A DNA stretch of 64,000 nt. Origin: Flavobacteriaceae bacterium S0862 (GTDB lineage: Bacteria; Bacteroidota; Bacteroidia; Flavobacteriales; Flavobacteriaceae). The notes under the pieces are model-generated. The model ran no database searches, was not told the DNA's origin, and saw only the letters and a list, made by a program, of their open reading frames with translations. Within the stretch, counting starts at the first letter, position 1; each line of letters begins with the position of its first letter. The translations under genes and the position numbers were made by a program. The stretch is taken from assembly GCA_023015825.1 (NCBI GenBank), contig JALKAW010000003.1:205781-269780 (forward strand), written 5' to 3'. This document shows positions 46,107 through 55,051 of this stretch, in pieces.

Positions 46107-46304
46107 ATGAATCGCATAAAAGAAGTTCTTCAGGAGAAAGGAATTAAGCAGACTTGGCTAGCTGAGAAGTTAGGTAAAAGTTACAATATTGTTAATGGTT
46201 ATGTACAAAATAGAACACAGCCAAGACTTGAAACCCTTTTAGCAATAGCAAATATCCTTAACATAGACGTAAAAGAATTAATTGTATCTAATAAGGAAAT
46301 ATAA
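46107..46304 (+). CDS. XRE-family regulator of the methylase-helicase operon
   Basis: This 65-residue protein is a bare helix-turn-helix domain (IKEVLQEKGIKQTWLAEKLGKSYNIVNGYVQNRTQPRLETLLAIANIL), the size of Cro-like controllers. Its stop adjoins the next start directly, so it is the first gene of the operon and probably represses it through the palindrome upstream. Confidence 0.85.
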   Translation: MNRIKEVLQEKGIKQTWLAEKLGKSYNIVNGYVQNRTQPRLETLLAIANILNIDVKELIVSNKEI

Positions 46305-46943
46305 ATGAATCAAATAAAATCAAAAAAAAGAATAGCTGACCACGGAGAGGTTTTTACATCAGAACGCGAGGTAAATGCTATGTTGGATTTGGTAAAGCAA
46401 GAAACTGAGAGAATTGAATCTCGTTTTCTTGAGCCAGCCTGTGGAACAGGGAACTTTCTTGTTGAGATACTAAACCGAAAACTTAAAATTGTAAAGGATC
46501 GATATAAAAAAAGTCAACTTGAATTTGAACGGAATGCCATCATTGCAATTTCAAGTATTTATGGAGTTGATATATTGCAGGACAACGCAATAGAATGCCG
46601 TGAACGCTTGTTTAAAATCTTTGATGACATCTATACTAAACTATACAAAACCGATTGTAAGGAAGAGTGCAAACAGTCTGTGAAGTTCTTATTGAAAAGA
46701 AATATTTTGTGGGGAGATGCACTTGATTTCACAAATCCTGAAACAAAGGAACCTATTGTGTTTTCTGAATGGTCAACTATTAATGGTAGTATGATAAAAA
46801 GACGTGATTATGTCTTTAAGTTTCTGGTAGAGCAAACCCATCAATTCGCTATGTTTAATGATGAGGGAAATCCTGCTGCTATTGACGAACCTGTTAAAGA
46901 TTACCCTATAACCCACTTTTTAAAAATTGCAGAATATGCTTAA
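46305..46943 (+). CDS. Adenine methyltransferase-like protein with SAM motif but no NPPY
   Basis: This 212-residue protein has a strong SAM-binding motif I, FLEPACGTGNFL (41-52), an acidic motif II region (YGVDILQDNAIECRERL) and GDAL after motif III, as in gamma-type N6-adenine methylases. It stops without the catalytic NPPY/NPPF motif; where it should come the protein reads EWSTINGSMIKRRDYVFKF. Together with the next gene, which has NPPY but a poor motif I, it may form a split enzyme. It overlaps the next ATG by 8 bases. Confidence 0.85.
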   Translation: MNQIKSKKRIADHGEVFTSEREVNAMLDLVKQETERIESRFLEPACGTGNFLVEILNRKLKIVKDRYKKSQLEFERNAIIAISSIYGVDILQDNAIECRERLFKIFDDIYTKLYKTDCKEECKQSVKFLLKRNILWGDALDFTNPETKEPIVFSEWSTINGSMIKRRDYVFKFLVEQTHQFAMFNDEGNPAAIDEPVKDYPITHFLKIAEYA

Positions 46944-48450
46944 CATAAATTATAATCCTGATGTACTGTCGTGCCTTGCAAATTTAAGCAATGACGAGGT
47001 GTTAACACCTCCTAAATTGGTTAATGAAATTTTAGACATACTCCCTCAGGAATTATTTCAAAATAAGGAAATAACCTTTCTTGATCCTGTAACTAAATCA
47101 GGTGTTTTTTTACGTGAAATTGCCAAACGATTAAATGAGGGATTAAAAGAAGAAATACCTGACCAACAAGAACGTATCAACCATATTTTTAGCAAACAAT
47201 TATATGGAATTGCCATAACAGAATTAACATCATTATTGGCAAGAAGAAGTGCCTACTGCTCTAAATATGCTAATGGAGAATATTCAGTTTGTACAGATTT
47301 TGACAATGAACAAGGCAACATAAAGTATGACAGATTGCAACACACTTGGCAAAATGGAAAGTGTCAATATTGTGGAGCAAGTGAAGAAGTATATAGTAGA
47401 ACAGAAGATTTAGAAACCTATGCTTATCAGTTCATCCATACAGATAAGCCACAAAATATTTTTAATATGAAATTTGATGTCATTATAGGGAATCCACCTT
47501 ATCAATTAAGTGATGGAGGAAGTGGAACGGGAATAAGTGCAAAACCCATTTATCATCATTTTGTTGAACAAGCAATAAAATTAAATCCAAATTATTTAAC
47601 AATGATAATCCCATCTAGATGGTTTGCAGGTGGTAAGGGATTAAATGAATTTCGTGAAACAATGTTAAAAGACAAGAGAATTGAAAAGTTAGTAGATTTT
47701 ATGTCCAGTAAAGATTGTTTTCCAGGAGTTAATATTGCTGGTGGTGTTAATTATTTTTTATGGAATAAATCACACGAAGGAATGTGTGAAATAGTAAATA
47801 TGAATAATGATATTGGGTATTCATCTAAAAGAAGTTTAGATGAATTTGATATTTTTATTAGAGACAATAAAGCTATTGGGATAATTAAAAAAATACTATC
47901 TAAAGATGTAGAATTTATGGTAGATAAGGTCTTGTCAAGAAACCCATTTGGTTTTTCTTCTAAAGAGAGAGGTCTTAAAAAGATATTTTATGACAGCGTT
48001 AAATTGATAAGCAGTGGGGGTGTTGGATATGTGCCTCGTAAAATGATAAATAATAATGAAGATCAAATAGACAGATTTAAGGTTACAATTGGAAAAGTTG
48101 TGCCAAGTAATGGAGAAGTAGATGTAACTCCAGAACAAGGTTATAAGGTAATTACGCTACCTAAAATAATAGGTAAAAATACTATCCATACTGAAAGCTA
48201 TATGCTTTTATCCTCGTTTAATAACTTAAATGAAGCTGAAAACTTTAAAGAATATATGAAGTTAAAACTTCCAAGATTTCTATTAAAACAAACACTTTCA
48301 TCTATGAATATTTCAAGAGGTAGTTTTATGTTTGTGCCCTTTCTAGATTACACTAAGCCTTGGACCAACAAAGATTTGTATGAATATTTTAATTTGAATG
48401 ACGAAGAGATTAATCTAGTTAATTACTTAATGAGAGATTTTGATGAATAA
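46936..48450 (+). CDS. Eco57I-type adenine methyltransferase-like protein with NPPY
   Basis: This 504-residue protein has the catalytic GNPPYQL at about residue 184, embedded as in Eco57I-family adenine methylases (FDVIIGNPPYQLSDGGSGTG). Motif I reads FLDPVTKSGVFL (about 48-59), where the usual acidic-glycine pocket (PACGSGxFL) is altered. A C-x2-C pair (CQYC, near 145) with Cys-containing flanks may bind zinc. Start is the ATG at 46936. A restriction domain is not visible within it. It overlaps the helicase start by 8 bases (ATGAATAA). Confidence 0.88.
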   Translation: MLNINYNPDVLSCLANLSNDEVLTPPKLVNEILDILPQELFQNKEITFLDPVTKSGVFLREIAKRLNEGLKEEIPDQQERINHIFSKQLYGIAITELTSLLARRSAYCSKYANGEYSVCTDFDNEQGNIKYDRLQHTWQNGKCQYCGASEEVYSRTEDLETYAYQFIHTDKPQNIFNMKFDVIIGNPPYQLSDGGSGTGISAKPIYHHFVEQAIKLNPNYLTMIIPSRWFAGGKGLNEFRETMLKDKRIEKLVDFMSSKDCFPGVNIAGGVNYFLWNKSHEGMCEIVNMNNDIGYSSKRSLDEFDIFIRDNKAIGIIKKILSKDVEFMVDKVLSRNPFGFSSKERGLKKIFYDSVKLISSGGVGYVPRKMINNNEDQIDRFKVTIGKVVPSNGEVDVTPEQGYKVITLPKIIGKNTIHTESYMLLSSFNNLNEAENFKEYMKLKLPRFLLKQTLSSMNISRGSFMFVPFLDYTKPWTNKDLYEYFNLNDEEINLVNYLMRDFDE

Positions 48451-50965
48451 AGAATTTTTTCCAAAAAAAACAGAAGCTAATCCAACAATATACGCCTATG
48501 AACTGCCTAACGACAGTTCAAGAAAAGGACAGCTTAAAATTGGTGATACAAATAGAACTGCCCAAAAGCGTATAAAAGAACAGATAGGAGCTGCGAGGTC
48601 AGTATTCAAAATTGTATTGGAAGAATCTGCTATGCGAAATGATGGTAGTGATTTTCGTGATCATGAAATTCATCAATACCTCAGAAAAAAAGGATTTTAC
48701 AATCCTGATGGTGAGTGGTTTGAATGTACTGTTGAAGATGTAAAAGCAGCATTAATTGCAGTTAAAAATGGAGAATTAAACGAAGAAAATAGAACGTTAG
48801 ATTTTTCCATGCGTCCTGAGCAAAAAACTGCCGTAGAAAAAACAGCTAATTATTTTAAACAATATAAGCAAGAACAGTTAGAGGCTACGCCACAATTTTT
48901 ATGGAATGCTAAAATGCGTTTTGGGAAAACATTTACAGCTTATCAATTGGCAAAAAAGATGGATTGGTCTAAAGTTTTGGTACTAACTTTTAAACCTGCT
49001 GTTCAAAACGCTTGGAAAGAAGATTTAATGATGCATGTAGATTTTGAAGGATGGCAATTCATTAGTAAAAATGGAAACTCTTATGAGGATATTGACCCTT
49101 CTAAACCCTTTGTTTGCTTTGGTTCTTTTCAAGATTATTTAGGAAAAAACACTTCCACTGGAGGTGTAAAAACTAAAAATGAATGGGTACACGTAACCCA
49201 TTGGGATTGTGTAATTTTTGATGAGTATCATTTTGGAGCTTGGAATGAAAATTCTAAAGGCTTATTCAATGAGCTTTATGAAGATGGTAAGGATGAAGAT
49301 TTAGTTGATTTTGAAAAGAAAATTGGTAAAATAGAAAACTTCGATGCAGACATCATACCCATTACAACAGATCAGTTTCTTTATTTATCAGGAACACCAT
49401 TTAGAGCTATAAATTCAGGAGAATTTATTGAAGAACAAATTTTCAATTGGACGTACTCAGACGAACAAAATGCTAAGGAGCAATGGAATGGAGAAGACAA
49501 TCCTTATGAGTCTTTACCACGAATGGTGATGCTTACCTATCAAATGCCTGATTCGATAAGAGAAATCGCTTTAGGTGGTGAGTTTAATGAGTTTGATTTA
49601 AACGTGTTTTTTACTGCTACTGGAGAGAAAGAAAATGCACGCTTTAAAATGGAAAATGAGGTTCAGAAGTGGTTAGATTTAATTAGAGGTAACTTTTCTG
49701 AAACTAACTTAGATAATTTAAAATTAGGAGCTAAAAAGCCTCCAATGCCCTTTTCAGACTCAAGGTTGGTGAGTATTCTAAATCATACATTTTGGTTTTT
49801 GCCTTCAGTTGCTTCGTGTCATGCCATGAAGAACTTAATGTTGCAAATGAATAATTTGTTTTATCAAGATTATGAAGTGATTGTAGCTGCTGGTACCAGT
49901 GCTGGTATTGGTGTAGAAGCTCTGCCTCCTGTAATGGATAAAATGAGAAATCCCTTAAAATCTAAAACTATAACATTGTCTTGTGGTAAACTAACAACAG
50001 GGGTTTCTGTAAAACCATGGACAGGGATTTTCATGCTACGTAATTCTTCAAGTCCAGAAACTTATTTCCAAGCAGCCTTTAGGGTTCAAACACCTTGGGA
50101 AATCAAAAACCCTGATGGTGAATCACCAAACAAGACTGAAATCATTAAGAAAGAATGTTATGTTTTTGATTTTGCTCCTAACAGAGCATTGTCTCAAGTA
50201 TCAGATTATGCATGTAGATTAAATGTGAACGAATCCAATCCAGAAAAAAATGTAGCTGAATTTATTCATTTCTTACCTGTATTAGCTTATGATGGGAGTT
50301 CTATGAAACAGGTAAATGCTGCCGAAGTTCTGGACATTGCCATGAGTGGTACATCAGCCACATTGCTAGCCAGAAGGTGGGAGTCTGCATTACTAGTAAA
50401 TGTTGACAACTTAACACTTGCTCGCTTAATGAAGAATCAGGACGCCTTAGATGCCTTGATGAGTATAGAGGGCTTTAGATCGTTGAATCAAGATATTCAA
50501 ACAATTATTAATAAATCTGAAGCAGTTAAGAAAGCTAAAAAAGAGGCAAATGAAGAGATACTTACTCCAAAGGAGAAAAAGAAACTTACTCAAGAAGAAA
50601 AAGAGTATAAAAGCTTGCGTAAACAAATTCAAGAGAAATTAATCAAGTTCGCAACTAGGATTCCTGTTTTTATGTATTTAACAGATTACAGAGAACATAG
50701 TTTAAAAGATGTGATAACTCAACTCGAACCTGGTTTATTTAAAAAGGTTACTGGGTTAGATGTTTCAGATTTTGAATTACTTGTAAGTCTTGGGGTTTTC
50801 AATAGTTCTATGATGAATGATGCAGTTTATAAATTCAAACGATACGAAGATGCTAGTCTTGAATATATAGGCATTAACAAACACGAAGGAGAGGCTGTTG
50901 GTGGTTTTGACACTGTTTTAAGCAGAGATGATTATAATGAGGTATTTGTAAATAAACACCTATAA
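48443..50965 (+). CDS. T5orf172 (GIY-YIG) nuclease fused to an SF2 helicase
   Basis: This 840-residue protein starts with a T5orf172/GIY-YIG module (TIYAYEL ... LKIGDTNRT ... HEIHQYL ... DGEWFEC, residues about 14-96), then an SF2 ATPase: Walker A MRFGKT (158-163), DEYH (260-263), SGTPF motif III (about 340) and QAAFRVQTPW motif VI. This is the kind of nuclease-translocase that cuts DNA in ATP-dependent restriction. No second nuclease is seen inside it. It starts 8 bases inside the methylase gene end and is followed 9 bases on by the DUF262 gene. Confidence 0.85.
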   Translation: MNKEFFPKKTEANPTIYAYELPNDSSRKGQLKIGDTNRTAQKRIKEQIGAARSVFKIVLEESAMRNDGSDFRDHEIHQYLRKKGFYNPDGEWFECTVEDVKAALIAVKNGELNEENRTLDFSMRPEQKTAVEKTANYFKQYKQEQLEATPQFLWNAKMRFGKTFTAYQLAKKMDWSKVLVLTFKPAVQNAWKEDLMMHVDFEGWQFISKNGNSYEDIDPSKPFVCFGSFQDYLGKNTSTGGVKTKNEWVHVTHWDCVIFDEYHFGAWNENSKGLFNELYEDGKDEDLVDFEKKIGKIENFDADIIPITTDQFLYLSGTPFRAINSGEFIEEQIFNWTYSDEQNAKEQWNGEDNPYESLPRMVMLTYQMPDSIREIALGGEFNEFDLNVFFTATGEKENARFKMENEVQKWLDLIRGNFSETNLDNLKLGAKKPPMPFSDSRLVSILNHTFWFLPSVASCHAMKNLMLQMNNLFYQDYEVIVAAGTSAGIGVEALPPVMDKMRNPLKSKTITLSCGKLTTGVSVKPWTGIFMLRNSSSPETYFQAAFRVQTPWEIKNPDGESPNKTEIIKKECYVFDFAPNRALSQVSDYACRLNVNESNPEKNVAEFIHFLPVLAYDGSSMKQVNAAEVLDIAMSGTSATLLARRWESALLVNVDNLTLARLMKNQDALDALMSIEGFRSLNQDIQTIINKSEAVKKAKKEANEEILTPKEKKKLTQEEKEYKSLRKQIQEKLIKFATRIPVFMYLTDYREHSLKDVITQLEPGLFKKVTGLDVSDFELLVSLGVFNSSMMNDAVYKFKRYEDASLEYIGINKHEGEAVGGFDTVLSRDDYNEVFVNKHL

Positions 50966-50974
50966 AAATAACGA

Positions 50975-53215
50975 ATGAAAAACGTACAAAAACCAGAAAA
51001 GATACACTTAGGCAAACTCATTGAGGAAATTAGAAAAGGCAGATTTGTAATTCCAGATTTTCAACGAGAATTTGACTGGCAACCTTGGGATGTTAGAGAC
51101 TTAGTTAAATCTATTTTTATGGATTATTACATTGGCACACTATTGTTGTGGGAAGGTAATAAGGAAAATTACAGAAAATTAGGCTGTGCTAGTTTATACG
51201 CTTTTAATAGTGAATCTGACCCAGAATATATAGTGCTAGATGGTCAGCAAAGATTATCTGCTCTTCATTATGCTTTTTTTCAACCTGACATTAACTTTAG
51301 AAATCGTAAAAACCCGATCTATTTTTTTATCAGATTAAAGGAGTTGTTAGATGAAAATTATGAAGAAGCTTTCTTCTATTATAGCAGAACTAAGTATTAT
51401 GATGAGTTAGTATCCGATGTTAATAAGCAGTATGAAAACCATATTTTCCCTCTAGGAGTAATGCAACAAGGGTCTTGGGGTATTGATGATTGGATTAAAG
51501 GGTATAGAGACTACTGGAACGATCAGGCAGAATCAGAAGATATTATAGAAAAGAAAGCAGAATTAGAAGCTCTAGCTGCTGCTGCAATTGAAATAAGACA
51601 TATATTTTCAGATCTGTTAAACAACTACCAAATTAGTTATATATCACTTGCCAAGGAGTTACCTCTTAATAAGGTATGTGACATTTTTACACACATCAAT
51701 TCTAAAGGTAAACCATTAGATACTTTCGATTTATTAAACTCAATTACACGAAAAGAAGATATTTACTTAAAGGATATGTATAGGGAAGCTTCAAAATCAA
51801 TTGATGATTTAAGTTATCCAGGGTTCGAGATGAAGACTCAAATATTAATGGTGATGTCCATTTTAAAACAGAATTATTGTAGTCCAAAATATCTTTATTA
51901 TTTAGTTCCAGGTGAAAAAAAGAAGGTAAAAAATAAAGAAGGACAAAATGAAGAAGTAGTATTAATTAATTCTAACACCGAATTTATAGATTTATGGAAT
52001 ACTGCCGTAGATGCCATAGATAAAAGTCTAAATAGCTTAAAAAATCAGCGTGAGTTTGGTGCTATTACGGCTAAATTTTTACCCTATCCTTCAATTATTC
52101 CTTGTTTGTCTGCCATAAAACATTTTGTTAAAAATTCAGATTTAAAAAACAAGGTTGACATCCATTCTAAAATTAAAAAATGGTATTGGGCTTCTATTTT
52201 CTTAAACAGATATTCCAGTTCTGTTGAGAGCACGTCAACTAAAGATTTTATGGATTTAAAAAAATGGTTTAATAATGATGATTTGGAGTTGGATGCTGTT
52301 TCAGAATTTATAGGAACCTATAAAAATATTGACTTGCATAAAGAAACCAGAAATGGTTCTGCAATTTATAAGGCAATTTTCAACTTGTTTATTTTAAATG
52401 AAGCAAGAGACTGGGAAACCTTTGAATTACCAGAATATGACAATTTAGATGACCACCATATAGTTCCAAAAAGCTGGGGTAAAGAAATGGGCTTAGGGCA
52501 AGATATAAATACCATTTTAAATAAAGCACCACTTTCAGGGGACACAAACAGAAAAGTTATTAGAGATTCACTGCCTAATGTTTACATTAAGAACATGTTT
52601 ACTAATAACGATGAAGAAAAGGTGTATAAAGTATTAAAATCACATTTAATTAGCAAAAAAGCAGTCGAGATATTATTACGTGAAAACTTTAGTGTTGATG
52701 ATTATAAAGAGTTTATTGCAGAAAGAAAAAATACAATTATAAATGCTATTTATAATATGGTAATTAATGAAACTGTTGAGCTTCCAGAGGATTTGAATAA
52801 AATTAATAATGATATAGAAAATCTTGAATTAAAGTTTAGAGAACTCTTAATTGACAATTTAGATTTGACCAATAGACACACTTTGAAGGAAAACTTACCA
52901 GGTGATATTTACGACAAACTAAACCAAAAAATTAATCGTGAAAGAAAACGGAATCCAAATTTAGTAGAAACAAATATTGAAGACGCTTCTTATTGGATGC
53001 AGTTTTCAGATTTACAGGAATTACAACGTTTAACAACCTCAAAAGCTTATTGGCCAAGGTTTGAGGATATGTTTGTTAATAAAGAGAGATTAACTTCGGA
53101 ATTTAATGATGTTGCTAATCTCAGAAATGCATTAAGACATTCTAGAGAAGTTGACACCATTACAAGAATGAAGGGAGAGGCGTCTCTATTATGGTTCAAA
53201 CAACAGTTAAAATAA
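50975..53215 (+). CDS. DUF262-HNH protein (GmrSD/SspE-type nuclease)
   Basis: This 746-residue protein has a DUF262 N-terminal domain with VIPDFQREFDW and the nucleotide-handling DGQQR (89-93), and a C-terminal HNH-like core DHHIVPK (about 491-497) followed by SGDTNRKVI, as in DUF262-DUF1524 enzymes. Such enzymes include GmrSD (cuts glucosylated DNA) and SspE (phosphorothioate-sensing), where DUF262 hydrolyses nucleotide and controls an HNH nuclease. It is translated right after the GIY-YIG helicase, so it is likely part of the same system. Confidence 0.88.
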   Translation: MKNVQKPEKIHLGKLIEEIRKGRFVIPDFQREFDWQPWDVRDLVKSIFMDYYIGTLLLWEGNKENYRKLGCASLYAFNSESDPEYIVLDGQQRLSALHYAFFQPDINFRNRKNPIYFFIRLKELLDENYEEAFFYYSRTKYYDELVSDVNKQYENHIFPLGVMQQGSWGIDDWIKGYRDYWNDQAESEDIIEKKAELEALAAAAIEIRHIFSDLLNNYQISYISLAKELPLNKVCDIFTHINSKGKPLDTFDLLNSITRKEDIYLKDMYREASKSIDDLSYPGFEMKTQILMVMSILKQNYCSPKYLYYLVPGEKKKVKNKEGQNEEVVLINSNTEFIDLWNTAVDAIDKSLNSLKNQREFGAITAKFLPYPSIIPCLSAIKHFVKNSDLKNKVDIHSKIKKWYWASIFLNRYSSSVESTSTKDFMDLKKWFNNDDLELDAVSEFIGTYKNIDLHKETRNGSAIYKAIFNLFILNEARDWETFELPEYDNLDDHHIVPKSWGKEMGLGQDINTILNKAPLSGDTNRKVIRDSLPNVYIKNMFTNNDEEKVYKVLKSHLISKKAVEILLRENFSVDDYKEFIAERKNTIINAIYNMVINETVELPEDLNKINNDIENLELKFRELLIDNLDLTNRHTLKENLPGDIYDKLNQKINRERKRNPNLVETNIEDASYWMQFSDLQELQRLTTSKAYWPRFEDMFVNKERLTSEFNDVANLRNALRHSREVDTITRMKGEASLLWFKQQLK

Positions 53216-53253
53216 TCATAGATGAGTAAAACACCTTTTTAACATAATTTGTT

Positions 53254-54285
53254 ATGAACATCAAAAATTATTTAAGAAAACTTGGATATAGACCGGATTT
53301 AGCAGATGGAGTCTTGGATAAATTTGAAAAAACGCTGTACAATTATATGAAAGAACAGCGATATGAAGAGTTTTGCGAATTAAGAGAGCGTGGAGGGGTT
53401 GAACAAGATATAATAAACTTTATAGGGGACGATATAAAACTATTAAAAATTATAATGAGTGCCCAAATAAAAATGAGCATTTCTATTTTGGAGAAAATAA
53501 TTCTAGCAGTTAAGAATATTCATAGCTCTCCAAATCAAATATTAGATTTAGGAGGTAGTGACGGTTGGGCCGTAAATTTTCTAAATACAACTTTACAATT
53601 AAATTGTCCATTGACTGTAATTGATAGAAATAATATTTGGAATAATGTGAATGAAAATGTAACAATAATTAACAAGCCATACTCCGAGTTTAACACGGAT
53701 AAAAAATATGATTTGATTATATCAATATTGGGTGCATCTCATCATAACTCAAAGGAGTTATTTGAGTGCATTGAAAGATGTATTTCAGAAAAAGGGATTG
53801 CATTGCTTGGTTTGAGAATTTCAAGTGATATCGAATATGTTGAAAACATTAAGTTGACAGGAGCATTAGGTTTAAGATTTATCCCTGAATTTTGTGATGG
53901 AGTTCAAGTATTTGATGAGAAAATCCCAATTATTGCTTTGGAAAAGTCTGACTTAGTTCCAAATAACAATGATTACTTAAAGTTGGCAAGAGAGGGATTT
54001 GCAGGTCTTCAAAATCCAAAAAGATTATATGGGTTTGAGGCAAACGTATTATTCGAATTAATTAAAGATGGAGAAAGAATTTCATTTGATGAAATTAAAT
54101 GGGATAATGGAGATTATATGGAATTAGAGGTTATTGAGAAGAACAATATTCTTTATCGTAAAACATTAAATCACGTGGGGGACATAATTATTGAATATCC
54201 TGTGAAATCTGATGATTCAGAAAACTCTCTAGAAAATCAAATATCAAGAATGCAAAGTGAATATATTTTTAATAATACTTTATAA
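53254..54285 (+). CDS. Class I SAM-dependent methyltransferase-like protein
   Basis: This 343-residue protein has a helical N terminus (residues 1-90) and a Rossmann SAM domain with motif I ILDLGGSDGWAVNFL, acidic VIDRNN after strand 2, and DLIISILGASHHN at strand 4. There is no NPPY or PCQ, so it need not act on DNA bases. It is 38 bases downstream of the DUF262 gene, the last gene before attR; it may belong to the operon or be separate cargo. Confidence 0.75.
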   Translation: MNIKNYLRKLGYRPDLADGVLDKFEKTLYNYMKEQRYEEFCELRERGGVEQDIINFIGDDIKLLKIIMSAQIKMSISILEKIILAVKNIHSSPNQILDLGGSDGWAVNFLNTTLQLNCPLTVIDRNNIWNNVNENVTIINKPYSEFNTDKKYDLIISILGASHHNSKELFECIERCISEKGIALLGLRISSDIEYVENIKLTGALGLRFIPEFCDGVQVFDEKIPIIALEKSDLVPNNNDYLKLAREGFAGLQNPKRLYGFEANVLFELIKDGERISFDEIKWDNGDYMELEVIEKNNILYRKTLNHVGDIIIEYPVKSDDSENSLENQISRMQSEYIFNNTL

Positions 54286-54386
54286 TTTATTGATATGAAA
54301 AAAATATTAGAAGTTATTAAAGGCATACTATTCGACACCCTTTTTGGAAACAAAATCATAACATATTGAAGATAAGACTTTAATAC

Positions 54387-54414
54387 TCACTGGTTCGAGT
54401 CCAGTTCCCGCTAC
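54387..54414 (+). repeat. attR core (tRNA 3' end copy)
   Basis: An exact copy of the 28-base attL core: T arm and acceptor 3' half of tRNA-fMet without the 5' half, so it is not a functional tRNA gene. It marks the right end of the island. Bases 54286-54386 before it hold no supported gene. Confidence 0.93.
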
Positions 54415-54419
54415 AAAGT

Positions 54420-54539
54420 AAGCTTCACAGAAATGTGAGGCTTTTTTTATGCCTTACAGTTAGCTAATAACTGCATTGTGTGCACTATGTGCACAAACTT
54501 CTAGAATAAGTCAACTTGTCAACTTTTTTGATGAAAAAG
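54420..54539 (+). repeat. 120-bp attachment-flank repeat, right copy
   Basis: Identical to 22565-22684, including the tRNA terminator hairpin and paired GTGCAC and GTCAACTT sites. As it lies beyond attR and before a broken integrase, it is the left end of a second element. Confidence 0.92.
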
Positions 54540-54601
54540 GACCCCACTAGGTACCCCAAAATCAATTCTGGGTACCCCAAACTTAAAAAACAAAAAATTT
54601 T

Positions 54602-54964
54602 ATGAAACTGAATATATTATATATACTTAGCAAATCTAAGTTGAACAAAATGGGTAGATGCCCAATAAAATGTAGATTAACATTTAATAACAGGAGAAAA
54701 CAATTTTCCACAGGACTATTTATTAAGCCGTCCAACTGGAACAACAAAAAACAACTTGTAGAATCACCTGAACCAGATGCAGAATTAATAAACACTTGAT
54801 TGAGCCTGATAAGAACTAAACTTAGTCAGGATTTTTTATTTCTACAAGTTAAAGGCAAAGACTTTAATGTGCAGGATATCTACTTGCAGTACAAAGGCGA
54901 GGTGACATTTGTATTATTGGATTTATATAAAAAAATGACAAAAATTTTACATAACTTACACTAA
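54602..54964 (+). pseudogene. Integrase remnant of a second tandem element
   Basis: The first 65 codons match the island integrase (RRKQFSTGLFIKPSNW; SPEPDAELINT), then a TGA stands where the intact gene has a glutamine codon. Reading through, similarity goes on (LSLIRTKLSQDFLFLQVKG, DIYLQYKGE) to about 54902 and then ends; the catalytic domain is gone. It marks a decayed related element whose remaining parts have been lost from this side. Confidence 0.9.
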
Positions 54965-55051
54965 TACTTGACAATAAACTTGTTCATTGATGGTAGTTTT
55001 GACCTAAGTCTAAAATGATTTAAGAAAAAATATTAATTAAAACCTATTAAG

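Noticed and set aside
54295..54369. 24-codon ORF before attR
   Set aside because: Too short and without context to support it as a gene.
54415..54564. Second functional tRNA-fMet gene at attR
   Set aside because: Only the 3' 28 bases are present; D and anticodon arms are absent.
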